From positions 434,001-498,000 of the forward strand of contig NZ_NPGA01000014.1 of the NCBI RefSeq assembly GCF_002259485.1: DNA of 64,000 nt, written 5' to 3'. Source of the DNA: Rhodococcus sp. 14-1411-2a. GTDB taxonomy: Bacteria > Actinomycetota > Actinomycetes > Mycobacteriales > Mycobacteriaceae. The notes below the pieces were generated by a model. The model ran no database searches and was not told the DNA's origin. It was given only the letters and a program-made list of their open reading frames with translations. Both the position numbers and the translations under genes were made by a program. Below are positions 8,633 to 17,498 of the stretch, piece by piece (position 1 is the first letter of the stretch; each line of letters opens with the position of its first letter).

Positions 8633-11111
8633 ATGGGTGCAATACCGACCGTGTCACTGGAGGCGTTGACCGCAGCCGCGCGTGAGGAGAATCGACAGGC
8701 GGCCCGCAAGATCACCGCCTGCTACCGCGTGCACTGCGACTGGATCACCCGCGACACCAAACACAAACATTACAGCCGATACGGGCGCACCGAAATGTCC
8801 GTGGCGTTGGGCTGCTCGGCGACCGTCGCCGAAGCGTATGTCTCCGTCGGCGTCGCCCTGCACACCCGGATGCCGCTGCTGAGGGCAGCGTTCGAGGCCG
8901 GTGAGATCGACCTCCCCCGCGTGCGGACGGTATGCCGGATCCTCGACAACCTCTCCGACGACATCGTCACCCGCGTCGAAGCCGAGGTCGTCGAGGCGGC
9001 GCGGAGATCGTCCCCGGGCCCGCTCGAACAGGCGATCTGGGACATCCTGCTGCGCGTCGCACCCGAGGAAGCCGCCGCGTTGCGGGAGTTCGCGAAGAAA
9101 TTCCGGACCGTCACCTACAGCCCCGCCGGCGAACTCGCCCGCATCCGAGCCGAGCTGACCGCACCCGAAGCCGCCGCCGCATGGCAACTCCTCGAAGAAA
9201 TGGCCGACACCCTCTGCCCCAAAGATCCGCGCGGGAAGAAAGAACGCCTGTGCGATGCATTCATGGCCCGCATGCACGGCGAACCCCGACTGACCTGCCT
9301 GTGCCAACGCACCGACTGCCCCAAAGCAGAGGCAGTGCTGCCGGATCGGCGGGTGCCGTTGACGATGATCACCGTCGACATCGCCACCCTCATCGGGTTG
9401 TTGGCGAACCCGGCCTATCTGGCCGGGCATGGTTCCATCGATCCGGATCTCGCGCGCGAGTTGGCACGCAACAGTCACTGGCAGATCCTGCTCACCGAAG
9501 CAGTGACACTTGCCGAGAAACTCGGACTCGCCGTGCAGAACCCGGACACCGGGGAATGGGAACGAACCCCGAAAAATCACAAGCAGGAGTCGGACTCAGC
9601 GTCGGATCCGGCGAACGACCCGGACATGAAATCTGAGACGAACGCTGCTTCGGGAACAAACGCTACCGAGACTCGCAGCTGGATCGGTAATGACTCGAAA
9701 ACGGTGACCGAATCCGAATCATGCACGAGTACAGGCACTTCCACCGATGCCGAGACCGACACCGACACCGACACCGACACGGCGACCGACACCGACACGG
9801 CCACCGACGCGGCGACCGACACCGACACGGCCACCGCCACCGCAGCCACCGAATCATCCACGGCACCATCACCCGCCTCCGCGCCCTCGCCGACCGGCGC
9901 AACCGCAACGGCCACTGCGCCGGCACCGGCGACAGCAGCGGACTCTGCCGCCGGCAAGGAAACAGATCCCGGCCGTGGCTCCGATCCAGCACAACCACCG
10001 CATGCAGCATCGGCCCGAGGTCCGGTCGGCACATCGAGTTCGACACCCGCCCCGACCGGCGAATCACCTCGAACATCGGACGCAGCACAAGCACCTGTGC
10101 CGGAGCCGGACCCTGACCCGATGCCGGAGCCCAGCAGTGCATCCGATCGAACCGAAACCCGGACTGCTTCAAATGAACCCGAGGAAATCAGGCCAGTCAC
10201 ACCGGCACCTGGACCAACACCGAAAACAAATCTCGAGCGAGGAACAGCTCGCACGCCGGAAGCGGGGGCAACGACATCACCGGATCTGACGCAGGGCCAC
10301 GCAGGGGACACCCCTGCCCATCCAGCGGCAGACTCAGCTCCACCTGACCTCGGCGGAGGAGAAGACAGACCACGACGGACCCAATCACTGACGTCCGCTG
10401 CAGCCCTGTTCTGCACCCACACCCCCGTCGGCCGGGGCACACGGCACAGCTCTGCCCTCGATCTGGACGACATCAGACATCCCGCCCGCAACATGAGAGC
10501 ACTCGACCTCCGCTCGGCAATCCGGCTGGACAACCGAACGATCCCCACTGCAGGCCACACACCCTCAGGCCTCTACCTCGGCAACGCCACCCTCGCCGCA
10601 GCGCTCGAAGCCGCCATCGCCGCCGACCCCACCCTCGGAAAATCGGTCCCCCGCGACCCGCTCACCGACCGCGCCCTGATCTACCGACCCGACGCCCTCA
10701 CCACCGCAGCGGTCCGCCTGCGCGACAAACACTGCCGATTCCCTGGCTGCCACCGACCCGCCGCACGCTGCCAACTCGACCACATCGTGGCCTTCGACCC
10801 ACGCCAACCCTCGCGGCGGCGGCTGGACCACCGTCAACAACCTTCAATGCCTCTGCGACTACCACCACTCCGTCAAAACCGCCGGCTACTGGAAGGCCGT
10901 CATGCTCCCCGGCGGGGCGATCCTGTGGACATCGACCTCCAAGACCACCCGAATCACCCTGCCCACCAACGGCACAGCCGTACCCATCCTCGGAAACGAC
11001 CTCAGGCCACACATCCCCACCCGACAGAAACGATCCGGCCACATCGCCTACCCCAACCCACCCGACAATCAACCGCCCGAGACAGACGAAACGGCAGCAC
11101 CGCCGTTCTAG
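8633..11111 (+). pseudogene. DUF222/HNH endonuclease-like gene, frameshifted
   Basis: The first about 720 codons encode a DUF222 domain (residues 1-300), then a very long Asp/Thr/Ala/Pro-rich linker, then the start of the HNH nuclease domain (CRFPGCHRPAARCQLDHIVAF). Right after the DHIVAFDP codons, between 10799 and 10803, the frame shifts. The expected continuation GGGWTTVNNLQCLCDYHH, with the Asn and His of the HNH site, is in another frame ending at 11111, while the original frame runs on as Arg/His-rich nonsense to 11176. The net change is one extra base or two missing. Start ATG 8633 has a GGGGGG ribosome site. Either the gene is inactivated or this is a sequencing error. Confidence 0.8.
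9752..9840 (+). repeat. Low-complexity repeat encoding Asp-Thr/Ala linker
   Basis: A run of GACACC-like hexamers encodes alternating Asp-Thr in the linker of the DUF222/HNH gene. Inside it, a 30-base unit is tandemly duplicated (9781-9810 and 9811-9840, the first 26 bases identical). It is coding low complexity prone to slippage, not a CRISPR array. Confidence 0.8.
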
Positions 11112-11125
11112 GCGATGCTGCCGTG
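11091..11125. terminator. Hairpin between convergent genes
   Basis: ACGGCAGCA (11091-11099) and TGCTGCCGT (11117-11125) form a 9-bp stem spanning the end of the DUF222/HNH frame, just before the convergent end of the Old Yellow Enzyme gene. Confidence 0.5.
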
Positions 11126-11144
11126 GATTCCGGTGCCCGATCCG

Positions 11145-12290
11145 TCAGACCAAGTGCTGAATGTGGTCGCGGGTGAATTCGATGCGCTCGTCGACGCGTC
11201 CGTCTCCGACCTTGTTCACCCAATCCGGGTCGGACAACAGCGCACGTCCGACGGCAACGAGATCGAATTCGTTGTCCTCGAACTGGCCGACCAGTGCATC
11301 GAGTCCGGTGACACCGGATGCGGCGTCCTCCGACCACGCCGAGGTGAACACGGAGTCGAGGCCCACGGATCCGACGGTGATTGTCGGGACGCCGGTGAGC
11401 TTGCGGGTCCACCCGGCCAAGCCCAGCTTGCCGTCGTTGCCGTCGAGCTCGGGGAACGCAGGATCCCAGTGGCGGCGGGTCGAGGCGTGCAGGATGTCCA
11501 CTCCGGCGTCGACCAGGGGAGTCAGGACGCGTCCGAGTTCCTCCGGATTCTGGGCGATCCGGGCGTCGAAGTGATTGCTCTTCCACTGCGAGAACCGGTA
11601 GACGATGGCGAATTCCTCGCCCACCGCAGCACGGATCGCCGCAACGACCTGTGCGGGGAAGCGGGTCCGGGCCTCGAGGGAACCACCGAACTCGTCGTCG
11701 CGCACATTGGTTGTGGCCCAGAGGAATTCGTCGAGCAGGTATCCATGCGCGCCGTGCAGCTCGAGACCGTCGAATCCGGTGTTCTTCGCATTGACCGCGG
11801 CCTGCACCCATTGCGAGGTGAGTTCGTCGAGGTCGGCGTCGGTGAATGCGCGACCCACCGAAGAACCGTCGAGTGCAATACCGGACGGGCTCACGGTGGT
11901 GACGTCCGGGAACAGGCGAGGCTCGGTGCCGCGCTCGACGCCGAGGTGCCACAGCTGCGGGATGATCGCGCTGCCCTCGGCGTGCACGGCGTCGACGACG
12001 CCCTTCCAGCCCTCGAGGCTGGCGTCACCGTAGATCCGCGGGACACGGGTGTGCGGGCCGGCTGCGGGATCGGGAATGTAGGTGCCCTCGGTGATGATGA
12101 GGCCGGTGCCGCCGGCCGCGCGCTTGCGGTAGTACTCGGCGACATCCGGGCCGGGAATGCCGTCGGGAGAAAAGGCGCGCGTCATCGGGGCCATGGCGAA
12201 GCGATTGCGCAGCTTCAGCGACTTGACCTCGAACGGCTCGAAGAGCCCGGCGGTGGACAGATGCTGAGTTGTGGATGCAGTTTCGGTCAC
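11145..12290 (-). CDS. NADH:flavin oxidoreductase (Old Yellow Enzyme family)
   Basis: A 381-residue FMN-dependent ene-reductase-type TIM barrel. MAPMTRAFSPDG near the N-terminus, the LWHLG segment, the FDGLELHGAHGYL motif and the DEFLWATTNVRDDEFGGS motif are OYE signatures. Such enzymes reduce activated C=C bonds or nitro groups. I favour GTG at 12290 (VTETAS...); a TTG at 12302 would add four residues. It is divergent from the sulfurtransferase gene with a spacer of about 65 bases. The physiological substrate is unknown. Confidence 0.9.
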   Translation of the reverse strand: MTETASTTQHLSTAGLFEPFEVKSLKLRNRFAMAPMTRAFSPDGIPGPDVAEYYRKRAAGGTGLIITEGTYIPDPAAGPHTRVPRIYGDASLEGWKGVVDAVHAEGSAIIPQLWHLGVERGTEPRLFPDVTTVSPSGIALDGSSVGRAFTDADLDELTSQWVQAAVNAKNTGFDGLELHGAHGYLLDEFLWATTNVRDDEFGGSLEARTRFPAQVVAAIRAAVGEEFAIVYRFSQWKSNHFDARIAQNPEELGRVLTPLVDAGVDILHASTRRHWDPAFPELDGNDGKLGLAGWTRKLTGVPTITVGSVGLDSVFTSAWSEDAASGVTGLDALVGQFEDNEFDLVAVGRALLSDPDWVNKVGDGRVDERIEFTRDHIQHLV

Positions 12291-12355
12291 GCCTGCGCAC
12301 AACCGGCATGCAGCCCGAGCTATTCCCGGCGCAGGGCTGTTAGCGTCGGAGCCTT

Positions 12356-13177
12356 ATGAGCCCTTCGCCGCTGATTTCTGCCGCCGAACTGCACGACCTC
12401 TTCGAGATGGGACGGGCGCCGGTCGTCCTCGACGTTCGTTGGGCGCTCCAGACCGGCAGCGACAGAGCAGGTTACGAGGCCGGCCACATCCCGAACGCGC
12501 AGTTCGTGGACCTCGATGCAGAGCTTGCCGGGGTCCCGGGTTCGGGCGGCCGCCACCCATTGCCCGACGAGGAGACCGTCGTCGCAGCGATGCGCAGCGC
12601 CGGGGTGAGCGACGATTCCTCCGTGGTGGTCTACGACGCAGGACCCGCAACTGCCGCGGCGCGCGCATGGTGGCTGTTGCGCTACTACGGCCATGCAGAC
12701 GTGCGAGTCCTCGACGGCGGTCTGGCTCAGTGGGTGGCCGAAGGGTTTGCCACCGGCACCGAGCCGTCGATCGTCGCAGCCGGATCTTTCAGCGCCCGGC
12801 CGTCCCTGGCACGAGTCCTCGACGTCGGCGATGTACTCGAGTTCGCCCAGAGCAACGTCCTGCTCGACGCCCGAGCACCCGAGCGATTCCGCGGCGAGGT
12901 GGAGCCGGTGGATCCGGTGGCCGGACATATCCCCGGCGCAATCAATCGACCGACCACAGACAACGTCGATTCGGACGGCAAGTTTCTGGACCCCGGGGTA
13001 CTCAATGGCACATTCGGTGGACTTGTGCCCGAGGGAAAGGCCGTCGCCGTCTACTGCGGATCCGGCGTGACCGCCGCCCATCAGATTCTGGCGCTCGAGT
13101 TGGCGGGCTTCGATGCTGCGTTGTATCCGGGCTCGTGGTCGGGGTGGATCACCGATCCGACGCGTCCTCGGGCCTAG
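12356..13177 (+). CDS. sseA: Thiosulfate/3-mercaptopyruvate sulfurtransferase
   Basis: A 273-residue tandem-rhodanese protein. The first rhodanese domain (about 1-130) is catalytically silent. The second has the active-site loop YCGSGVTA with the nucleophilic Cys near residue 234. CGSG(V/I)T loops are typical of 3-mercaptopyruvate sulfurtransferases. It transfers sulfane sulfur to an acceptor such as thioredoxin or cyanide. ATG at 12356 is preceded by a short GGAG-type site. The symbol is by similarity. Confidence 0.88.
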   Translation: MSPSPLISAAELHDLFEMGRAPVVLDVRWALQTGSDRAGYEAGHIPNAQFVDLDAELAGVPGSGGRHPLPDEETVVAAMRSAGVSDDSSVVVYDAGPATAAARAWWLLRYYGHADVRVLDGGLAQWVAEGFATGTEPSIVAAGSFSARPSLARVLDVGDVLEFAQSNVLLDARAPERFRGEVEPVDPVAGHIPGAINRPTTDNVDSDGKFLDPGVLNGTFGGLVPEGKAVAVYCGSGVTAAHQILALELAGFDAALYPGSWSGWITDPTRPRA

Positions 13178-13214
13178 ATTCCGCGCTCTGACCAGCATCT
13201 TCATGCAACCAGGG

Positions 13215-13244
13215 TTGAACTTGAATCCGACTTCAACTATACCT
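13215..13244 (+). promoter_or_regulatory. Probable promoter of SDR/acyl-CoA dehydrogenase operon
   Basis: TTGAAC (13215-13220) and TATACC (13239-13244) are spaced 18 bases and lie just before the SDR start at 13250. GTTGAA and TTCAAC half-sites in the spacer form an imperfect dyad that could bind a repressor. Assigned by eye. Confidence 0.5.
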
Positions 13245-13249
13245 GGGGC

Positions 13250-14071
13250 ATGAAGGTAGAAGGCAAAGTTGGCATCGTCACCGGCGGTGGTGGCGGAATC
13301 GGCGGGGCCATCGCCGCTCGACTCTCCGAGCACGGCGCACGCGTCGTCGTCTCCGATCTCGACGAAACCACGGCCCGATCCGTGGCCGACGCCATCGAAC
13401 GCGACCGGCCGGGGACGGCCGTCGCCGCCGCGGCGGACGCGTCGAACACCGAGGACATCCAACGGCTGATCGCACTGGCCGAGGACTCGTTCGGACCTGT
13501 CGATCTCTACTTCGCCAACGCAGGAATCAGCGGCGCACCCGGACTGGACGCCACCGACAAGGACTGGGACCTCTCGTTCGATGTCAACGTCCGCGCACAC
13601 ATTCGCGCCGCGCAGCTGTTGGTGCCGGGTTGGCTCGAGCGCGGTGAAGGCTATTTCGTCAGCACCGCCTCGGCGGCCGGTTTGCTCACCCAGATCGGCT
13701 CGGCGACGTATGCGACGACCAAGCACGCCGCGGTCGGATTCGCCGAGTGGATGAACGTCACCTACGGCAACCGCGGTATCCGCGTCAGCTGCCTGTGCCC
13801 GATGGGTGTCAACACCAAACTGCTCTACGAGGGACGGGAATCCGGAGATACGTTGGGAGCGGCCGCAACTGCCGCGGTTCTCAGTGCCGGTGCCGTACTC
13901 GAACCGCTCGATGTCGCCGACGTGGTGCTCGACGCAATGGACCGCGAGCAGTTCCTGATCCTGCCGCACGAGAACGTGCTGGACATGTACCGCAACAAGG
14001 GTGCCGACTACGACCGGTGGTTGCGCGGCATGCGTCGCTACCAGGACAGCTTGCTCGACAACAACCGATAG
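13250..14071 (+). CDS. Short-chain dehydrogenase/reductase
   Basis: A 273-residue classical SDR. The cofactor motif TGGGGGIG is at residues 11-18, NAG is near 90, and the catalytic YATTK is at about 154-158 with the Ser in VSTASAAG before it. The Asp after the second strand (VVVSDLDE) favours NAD(H). The gene is nine bases upstream of an acyl-CoA dehydrogenase, so the pair likely act on one acyl or hydroxyacyl substrate. The substrate is unknown. Confidence 0.88.
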   Translation: MKVEGKVGIVTGGGGGIGGAIAARLSEHGARVVVSDLDETTARSVADAIERDRPGTAVAAAADASNTEDIQRLIALAEDSFGPVDLYFANAGISGAPGLDATDKDWDLSFDVNVRAHIRAAQLLVPGWLERGEGYFVSTASAAGLLTQIGSATYATTKHAAVGFAEWMNVTYGNRGIRVSCLCPMGVNTKLLYEGRESGDTLGAAATAAVLSAGAVLEPLDVADVVLDAMDREQFLILPHENVLDMYRNKGADYDRWLRGMRRYQDSLLDNNR

Positions 14072-14080
14072 GGGCCCACC

Positions 14081-15286
14081 GTGGCATTTTTCGAGACCTC
14101 CGACCGTGCGAAGAAGTACGAGTCGGATCTGTTGGAGTTCATGGACTCTCACATCTACCCGGCCGAGGCAGTGTACGAGCAGCAGATGCTCGAATCCGGT
14201 GACCCGCACTTCCAACCGCCGATCATCGAGGATCTGAAGAAGGAAGCGCGCTCGCGCGAACTGTGGAATCTGTTCCACCCGCATCCGGAGTGGGGCCCCG
14301 GCCTTACCAACCTCGAATACGCACCGTTGGCCGAGATCATGGGACGCAGCCTGCTCGCGCCCGAGGCATGCAACTGCAACGCACCGGACACCGGCAACAT
14401 GGAGGTGTTCACGCTCTTCGGCACCGACGAGCACAAGGAGAAGTACCTGAAGCCGTTGCTGGACGGCACCATTCGCTCTGCCTTTGCGATGACCGAACCC
14501 GATGTCGCCAGCTCCGACGCCACCAACATCGCCATGAAGATGGATCGCGACGGCGACGACTTCATCCTCAACGGGCGCAAGTGGTGGACGTCCAATGCGA
14601 TGCACAAGAACTGCAAGGTTCTCATCGTCATGGGCAAGACCGATCCCGAGGCGGCCACGCACCGTCAGCAGTCGATGCTCGTGGTGCCCATCGACGCACC
14701 CGGAGTCACCGTCCTGCGCAATCTGCCGGTGTTCGGCTACATCGACCGCGAAGGTCACGCCGAGGTGCTCTTCGAGAATGTACGGGTACCGGCGAAGGAC
14801 GTGCTGAAGGGGCCCGGCGAGGGATTTGCCATCAGCCAGGCTCGCTTGGGACCTGGTCGTATCCACCACGCGATGCGCACCATCGGCGTGGCAGAACGCG
14901 CACTCGAATTGCTCTGTCGCCGTGCGGTATCCCGAGTGACGTTCGGCAAGCCGGTGGCGATGCGCTCGAACATTCAGGACTGGATCGCCGAGGCGCGCAT
15001 CGAGATCGAGAAGACCAGGTTGCTCACGTTCAAGGCGGCGTACCTGATGGACACCGTCGGGAACAAGGAAGCGCGTACGGAGATCGCAGCGATCAAGGTT
15101 GCGGCACCGGAGATGGCGCTGAAAATCATCGACCGGGCGATCCAGGTCCACGGCGGAGGAGGAGTGTCCAACGACTTCCCGCTGGCCATGATGTACGCGC
15201 ACATTCGCACGCTGCGGCTCGCGGACGGTCCCGACGAGGTGCACAAGATGTCGATCGCGAAAATGGAGCTGAAGAAGTACCTCTGA
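14081..15286 (+). CDS. Acyl-CoA dehydrogenase
   Basis: A 401-residue FAD-dependent acyl-CoA dehydrogenase. The family signatures are [16 protein letters not shown] (FAD/substrate segment), WWTSNAMH and the C-terminal [16 protein letters not shown] motif. The overall pattern resembles the ACAD10/11 group, which act on long-chain or 4-hydroxyacyl-CoA in other organisms; that is family inference. The start is GTG at 14081, nine bases after the SDR stop. Electrons would go to an ETF encoded elsewhere. Confidence 0.92.
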   Translation: MAFFETSDRAKKYESDLLEFMDSHIYPAEAVYEQQMLESGDPHFQPPIIEDLKKEARSRELWNLFHPHPEWGPGLTNLEYAPLAEIMGRSLLAPEACNCNAPDTGNMEVFTLFGTDEHKEKYLKPLLDGTIRSAFAMTEPDVASSDATNIAMKMDRDGDDFILNGRKWWTSNAMHKNCKVLIVMGKTDPEAATHRQQSMLVVPIDAPGVTVLRNLPVFGYIDREGHAEVLFENVRVPAKDVLKGPGEGFAISQARLGPGRIHHAMRTIGVAERALELLCRRAVSRVTFGKPVAMRSNIQDWIAEARIEIEKTRLLTFKAAYLMDTVGNKEARTEIAAIKVAAPEMALKIIDRAIQVHGGGGVSNDFPLAMMYAHIRTLRLADGPDEVHKMSIAKMELKKYL

Positions 15287-15293
15287 ACGGAGG

Positions 15294-16331
15294 TTATCGA
15301 CCCGGCTGCCAGGCCGGGTCGCGGCCGATGAAGGCCATCAGCTTGTCCTGCGAGGAAGCGTCGTCGGCAACGGGGGCGGCGGGGCCGTACTGCCCGCTGT
15401 CCCGTAGCACCTGCTCCATCGGTCGCATGGCCTCGAGCGCTGCAGCGCAGCGTTCTCGGCCCAGATCAGGCTCTCGGCCAATGGCTTTCGCCAGGTCCCA
15501 GGAGTGCATCCAGACGTCGGCGGTGTAGAACATGTCGATTGCCTCGTCCACCGGCATGTCTCCGGTGTGCGGGTTGCTCAGCACCCGGCCGGCGGGGTCG
15601 TCGAGAATTGCTTGGATATCGGCGACGTGCTGGGTCCAGGCTGCGGCCGGGTCGGCTCCGACGTCCAGCGCCGGTAGTTCGATACCGGCCCCGCCGGCGA
15701 GAAAGCCGCGGGACCACTCGACCAGGTGCCGCACCACATCGATTGCAGCCCAACCCGATACCGGGCTCGGCCGAGACCAGTCCGCCGGTGATGCGGACTC
15801 CACCAGCGCAGTGAACATGGCCGCGTCCTGCAGGTGTTGCTGGGCCGGGCCGGTCCTGTGCCCGAGCAGTTCGTCCAGCTTGTCGTAGCCCTCCTTCACG
15901 CCGACGTCCATGCCACTGGACAGCATGCCGTCGCGCGTCGCGAAGTCCGACATCACACTCAATACCTTCAGACGTGTACCGCCATCGCCTCGGCTCTCGA
16001 AAGTGAGCGTTTCGAGCGCGACCGAATCGGGTGCACCCTTCCAGGTGAAGGTCCACACGATTCGCTCGCTCGCACGCACCTCGTGAAAGCTGCCGAAGAA
16101 GGCAGCGATCTCTTCACCGTCCCGGTCGTTGGCGAAGGCCCAAGCGCCTCCGGTGTGCCCCTCCCACTTGAGGATTCGGGTCGTCAACGATCGCGGCCCC
16201 ACCCACCGCCGATACAGCTCGGGGTCGATGTGAGCGCGAAACACCTGCTCCGGCGTCGCGTCGAACTCTCGGACGATCTCGATCGTGGGGACTTTCTCGT
16301 CCGCAACGATTTCGGTTTCGTGTGCAGTCAT
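15294..16331 (-). CDS. SRPBCC (AHSA1-like) / TIGR03086 fusion protein
   Basis: A 345-residue two-domain protein. Residues 1 to about 155 are an AHSA1-type SRPBCC domain (VREFDATPEQVFRAHIDPELY, WVGPRSLTT), a hydrophobic ligand-binding fold. The remainder is a TIGR03086/DinB-like metal-binding domain (GWAAIDVVRHLVEW, MFYTADVWMHSWDLAKAIG) with the His residues expected for a metal site. ATG at 16331 overlaps the ArsR stop by four bases. SRPBCC proteins are often translated with an ArsR regulator, as here. The ligand and any thiol-dependent reaction are unknown. Confidence 0.85.
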   Translation of the reverse strand: MTAHETEIVADEKVPTIEIVREFDATPEQVFRAHIDPELYRRWVGPRSLTTRILKWEGHTGGAWAFANDRDGEEIAAFFGSFHEVRASERIVWTFTWKGAPDSVALETLTFESRGDGGTRLKVLSVMSDFATRDGMLSSGMDVGVKEGYDKLDELLGHRTGPAQQHLQDAAMFTALVESASPADWSRPSPVSGWAAIDVVRHLVEWSRGFLAGGAGIELPALDVGADPAAAWTQHVADIQAILDDPAGRVLSNPHTGDMPVDEAIDMFYTADVWMHSWDLAKAIGREPDLGRERCAAALEAMRPMEQVLRDSGQYGPAAPVADDASSQDKLMAFIGRDPAWQPGR

Positions 16332-16687
16332 GACACTTCTTTCGACTCGGTGGTCTCGTCGTCTGCGATGCTGTCCAGCAGGGCGTCGAGGCGTCGGTAC
16401 CGCTGTTCTGCTTCCTGGCGATAACGCTCGATCCATTTCGTCAACAGGCCGAACACCTCGGCATCGAGATGCACCGGACGACGCTGGGCATCCCTGCTGC
16501 GCGTGACCAATCCGGCCTCCTCGAGCACCTTCACGTGTTTCGAGACCGCTTGCAGGCTCATCTCGTACGGCTCGGCCAGTTCGCTGACATTCGCGTCACC
16601 GCTGGCCAGCCGGGCAACCATGTCACGTCGAGTGGGATCGGCCAATGCCGCGAACGTCCTGTTGAGCTGCTCTGTTCGATCGTCCAT
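16328..16687 (-). CDS. ArsR-family regulator
   Basis: A 119-residue winged-helix repressor. AALADPTRRDMVARLASGDANVSELAEP followed by MSLQAVSKHVKVLEEAGLV is the ArsR DNA-binding core. The metal-binding Cys pair of the classical ELCVCD motif is absent, so it does not look like an arsenite or metal sensor of the standard type. ATG at 16687 is preceded by GAGGAAC; a longer frame upstream would run into the promoter. It overlaps the SRPBCC fusion gene by four bases and probably binds the palindrome at 16739. Confidence 0.9.
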   Translation of the reverse strand: MDDRTEQLNRTFAALADPTRRDMVARLASGDANVSELAEPYEMSLQAVSKHVKVLEEAGLVTRSRDAQRRPVHLDAEVFGLLTKWIERYRQEAEQRYRRLDALLDSIADDETTESKEVS

Positions 16688-16738
16688 GGGGTTCCTCGCT
16701 GTGCGTTGTTCCTGAGGGTAAGCCGCCCGCTCGACGTA

Positions 16739-16756
16739 GTCAACCACTTGGTTGAC
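16739..16756. promoter_or_regulatory. ArsR operator-like palindrome
   Basis: GTCAACCACTTGGTTGAC is a perfect inverted repeat with 7-base arms and a 4-base centre, in the spacer between the arsR operon and the divergent kinase gene. It is the likely autoregulatory operator and could affect both directions. Confidence 0.75.
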
Positions 16757-16781
16757 TAATTTGATCGCCTACCCTCGAGCC

Positions 16782-17411
16782 ATGAGCGTCGGTGATGACC
16801 TGGTGCAGGATGTGCTCTCCCGGGCCCCGGGACACCCGCTACGGGTGGCGATCGACGGGGTGACGGCTTCGGGCAAATCCACCTGCGCGCGATGGCTGGT
16901 CGATGCTGTTGCGGCACAGGGGCGTCCGTCCGTGCACGTGACGATGGACGGCTTTCATCATCGGCGCGCCCACCGGTATCGGCAGGGTCGGGCGTCGGCT
17001 CTCGGCTACTACCGGGACGCGTACGACTTCGACGCGTTTGCGGCACACGTGCTGATCCCGTTGGGGCCGAACGGAAGCGGGGCCATTCGGCGTCGGGTCA
17101 TCGATCTGGCGACGGATGAGCCGGTGGACGATCCGCTCGAACCGGTGTCGGCCGACGCGATCGTCGTGGTGGACGGAACGTTCTTGCATCGGCCGCCGCT
17201 GCCCGAGTACTGGGACTACACAGTCTTCGTCGATACCCCCATGGACGTCGCACGGGCTCGCGGTATCGCCAGGGATGCGGAGGCGCTCGGTGGCACGGAG
17301 GCGGCAGGTCGCGCCTTCGACCAGCGCTATCACGCAGCATGCCGGATCTATCTGGACGAGGTGGACCCGCGTGCTCGGGCAACGCGAGTGTTGCCGATCG
17401 ACTGGAGATGA
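16782..17411 (+). CDS. Uridine kinase-like P-loop protein
   Basis: A 209-residue P-loop NTPase. Walker A is GVTASGKST at about residues 26-34, followed by VHVTMDGFHH and an AYDFDAF segment that resembles the phosphoryl-acceptor region of uridine/phosphoribulokinase-type enzymes. VVVDGTFLHRPPL fits the Walker B region. ATG at 16782 was chosen over an upstream TTG that lies inside the ArsR palindrome. The true acceptor substrate is uncertain. A strong hairpin follows the gene. Confidence 0.8.
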   Translation: MSVGDDLVQDVLSRAPGHPLRVAIDGVTASGKSTCARWLVDAVAAQGRPSVHVTMDGFHHRRAHRYRQGRASALGYYRDAYDFDAFAAHVLIPLGPNGSGAIRRRVIDLATDEPVDDPLEPVSADAIVVVDGTFLHRPPLPEYWDYTVFVDTPMDVARARGIARDAEALGGTEAAGRAFDQRYHAACRIYLDEVDPRARATRVLPIDWR

Positions 17412-17445
17412 CCACCATCGTTCGTGCATTCGGATGCTCACAGCG

Positions 17446-17483
17446 GTGCGGTCGAGTGCCACCCAGCGCACTCGACCGCACCA
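17446..17483. terminator. Bidirectional hairpin terminator
   Basis: A perfect 15-bp stem (17446-17460 with 17469-17483) and 8-base loop lies between the convergent kinase-like and alcohol dehydrogenase genes. The stem extends by CAG/CTG beyond one mismatch. Confidence 0.85.
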
Positions 17484-17498
17484 CTGCCGCAGCGTGTT

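Noticed and set aside
9752-9840. GACACC repeats suggestive of a CRISPR or satellite
   Set aside because: They are in frame and encode an Asp-Thr/Ala linker; no spacers or cas genes.
10799-10803. Programmed frameshift in the DUF222/HNH gene
   Set aside because: No slippery heptamer or downstream stimulatory structure is apparent; a one-base indel is more likely.
12320-15244. A 974-codon open frame on the minus strand
   Set aside because: Antisense shadow of the sulfurtransferase, SDR and acyl-CoA dehydrogenase genes, which have clear motifs.
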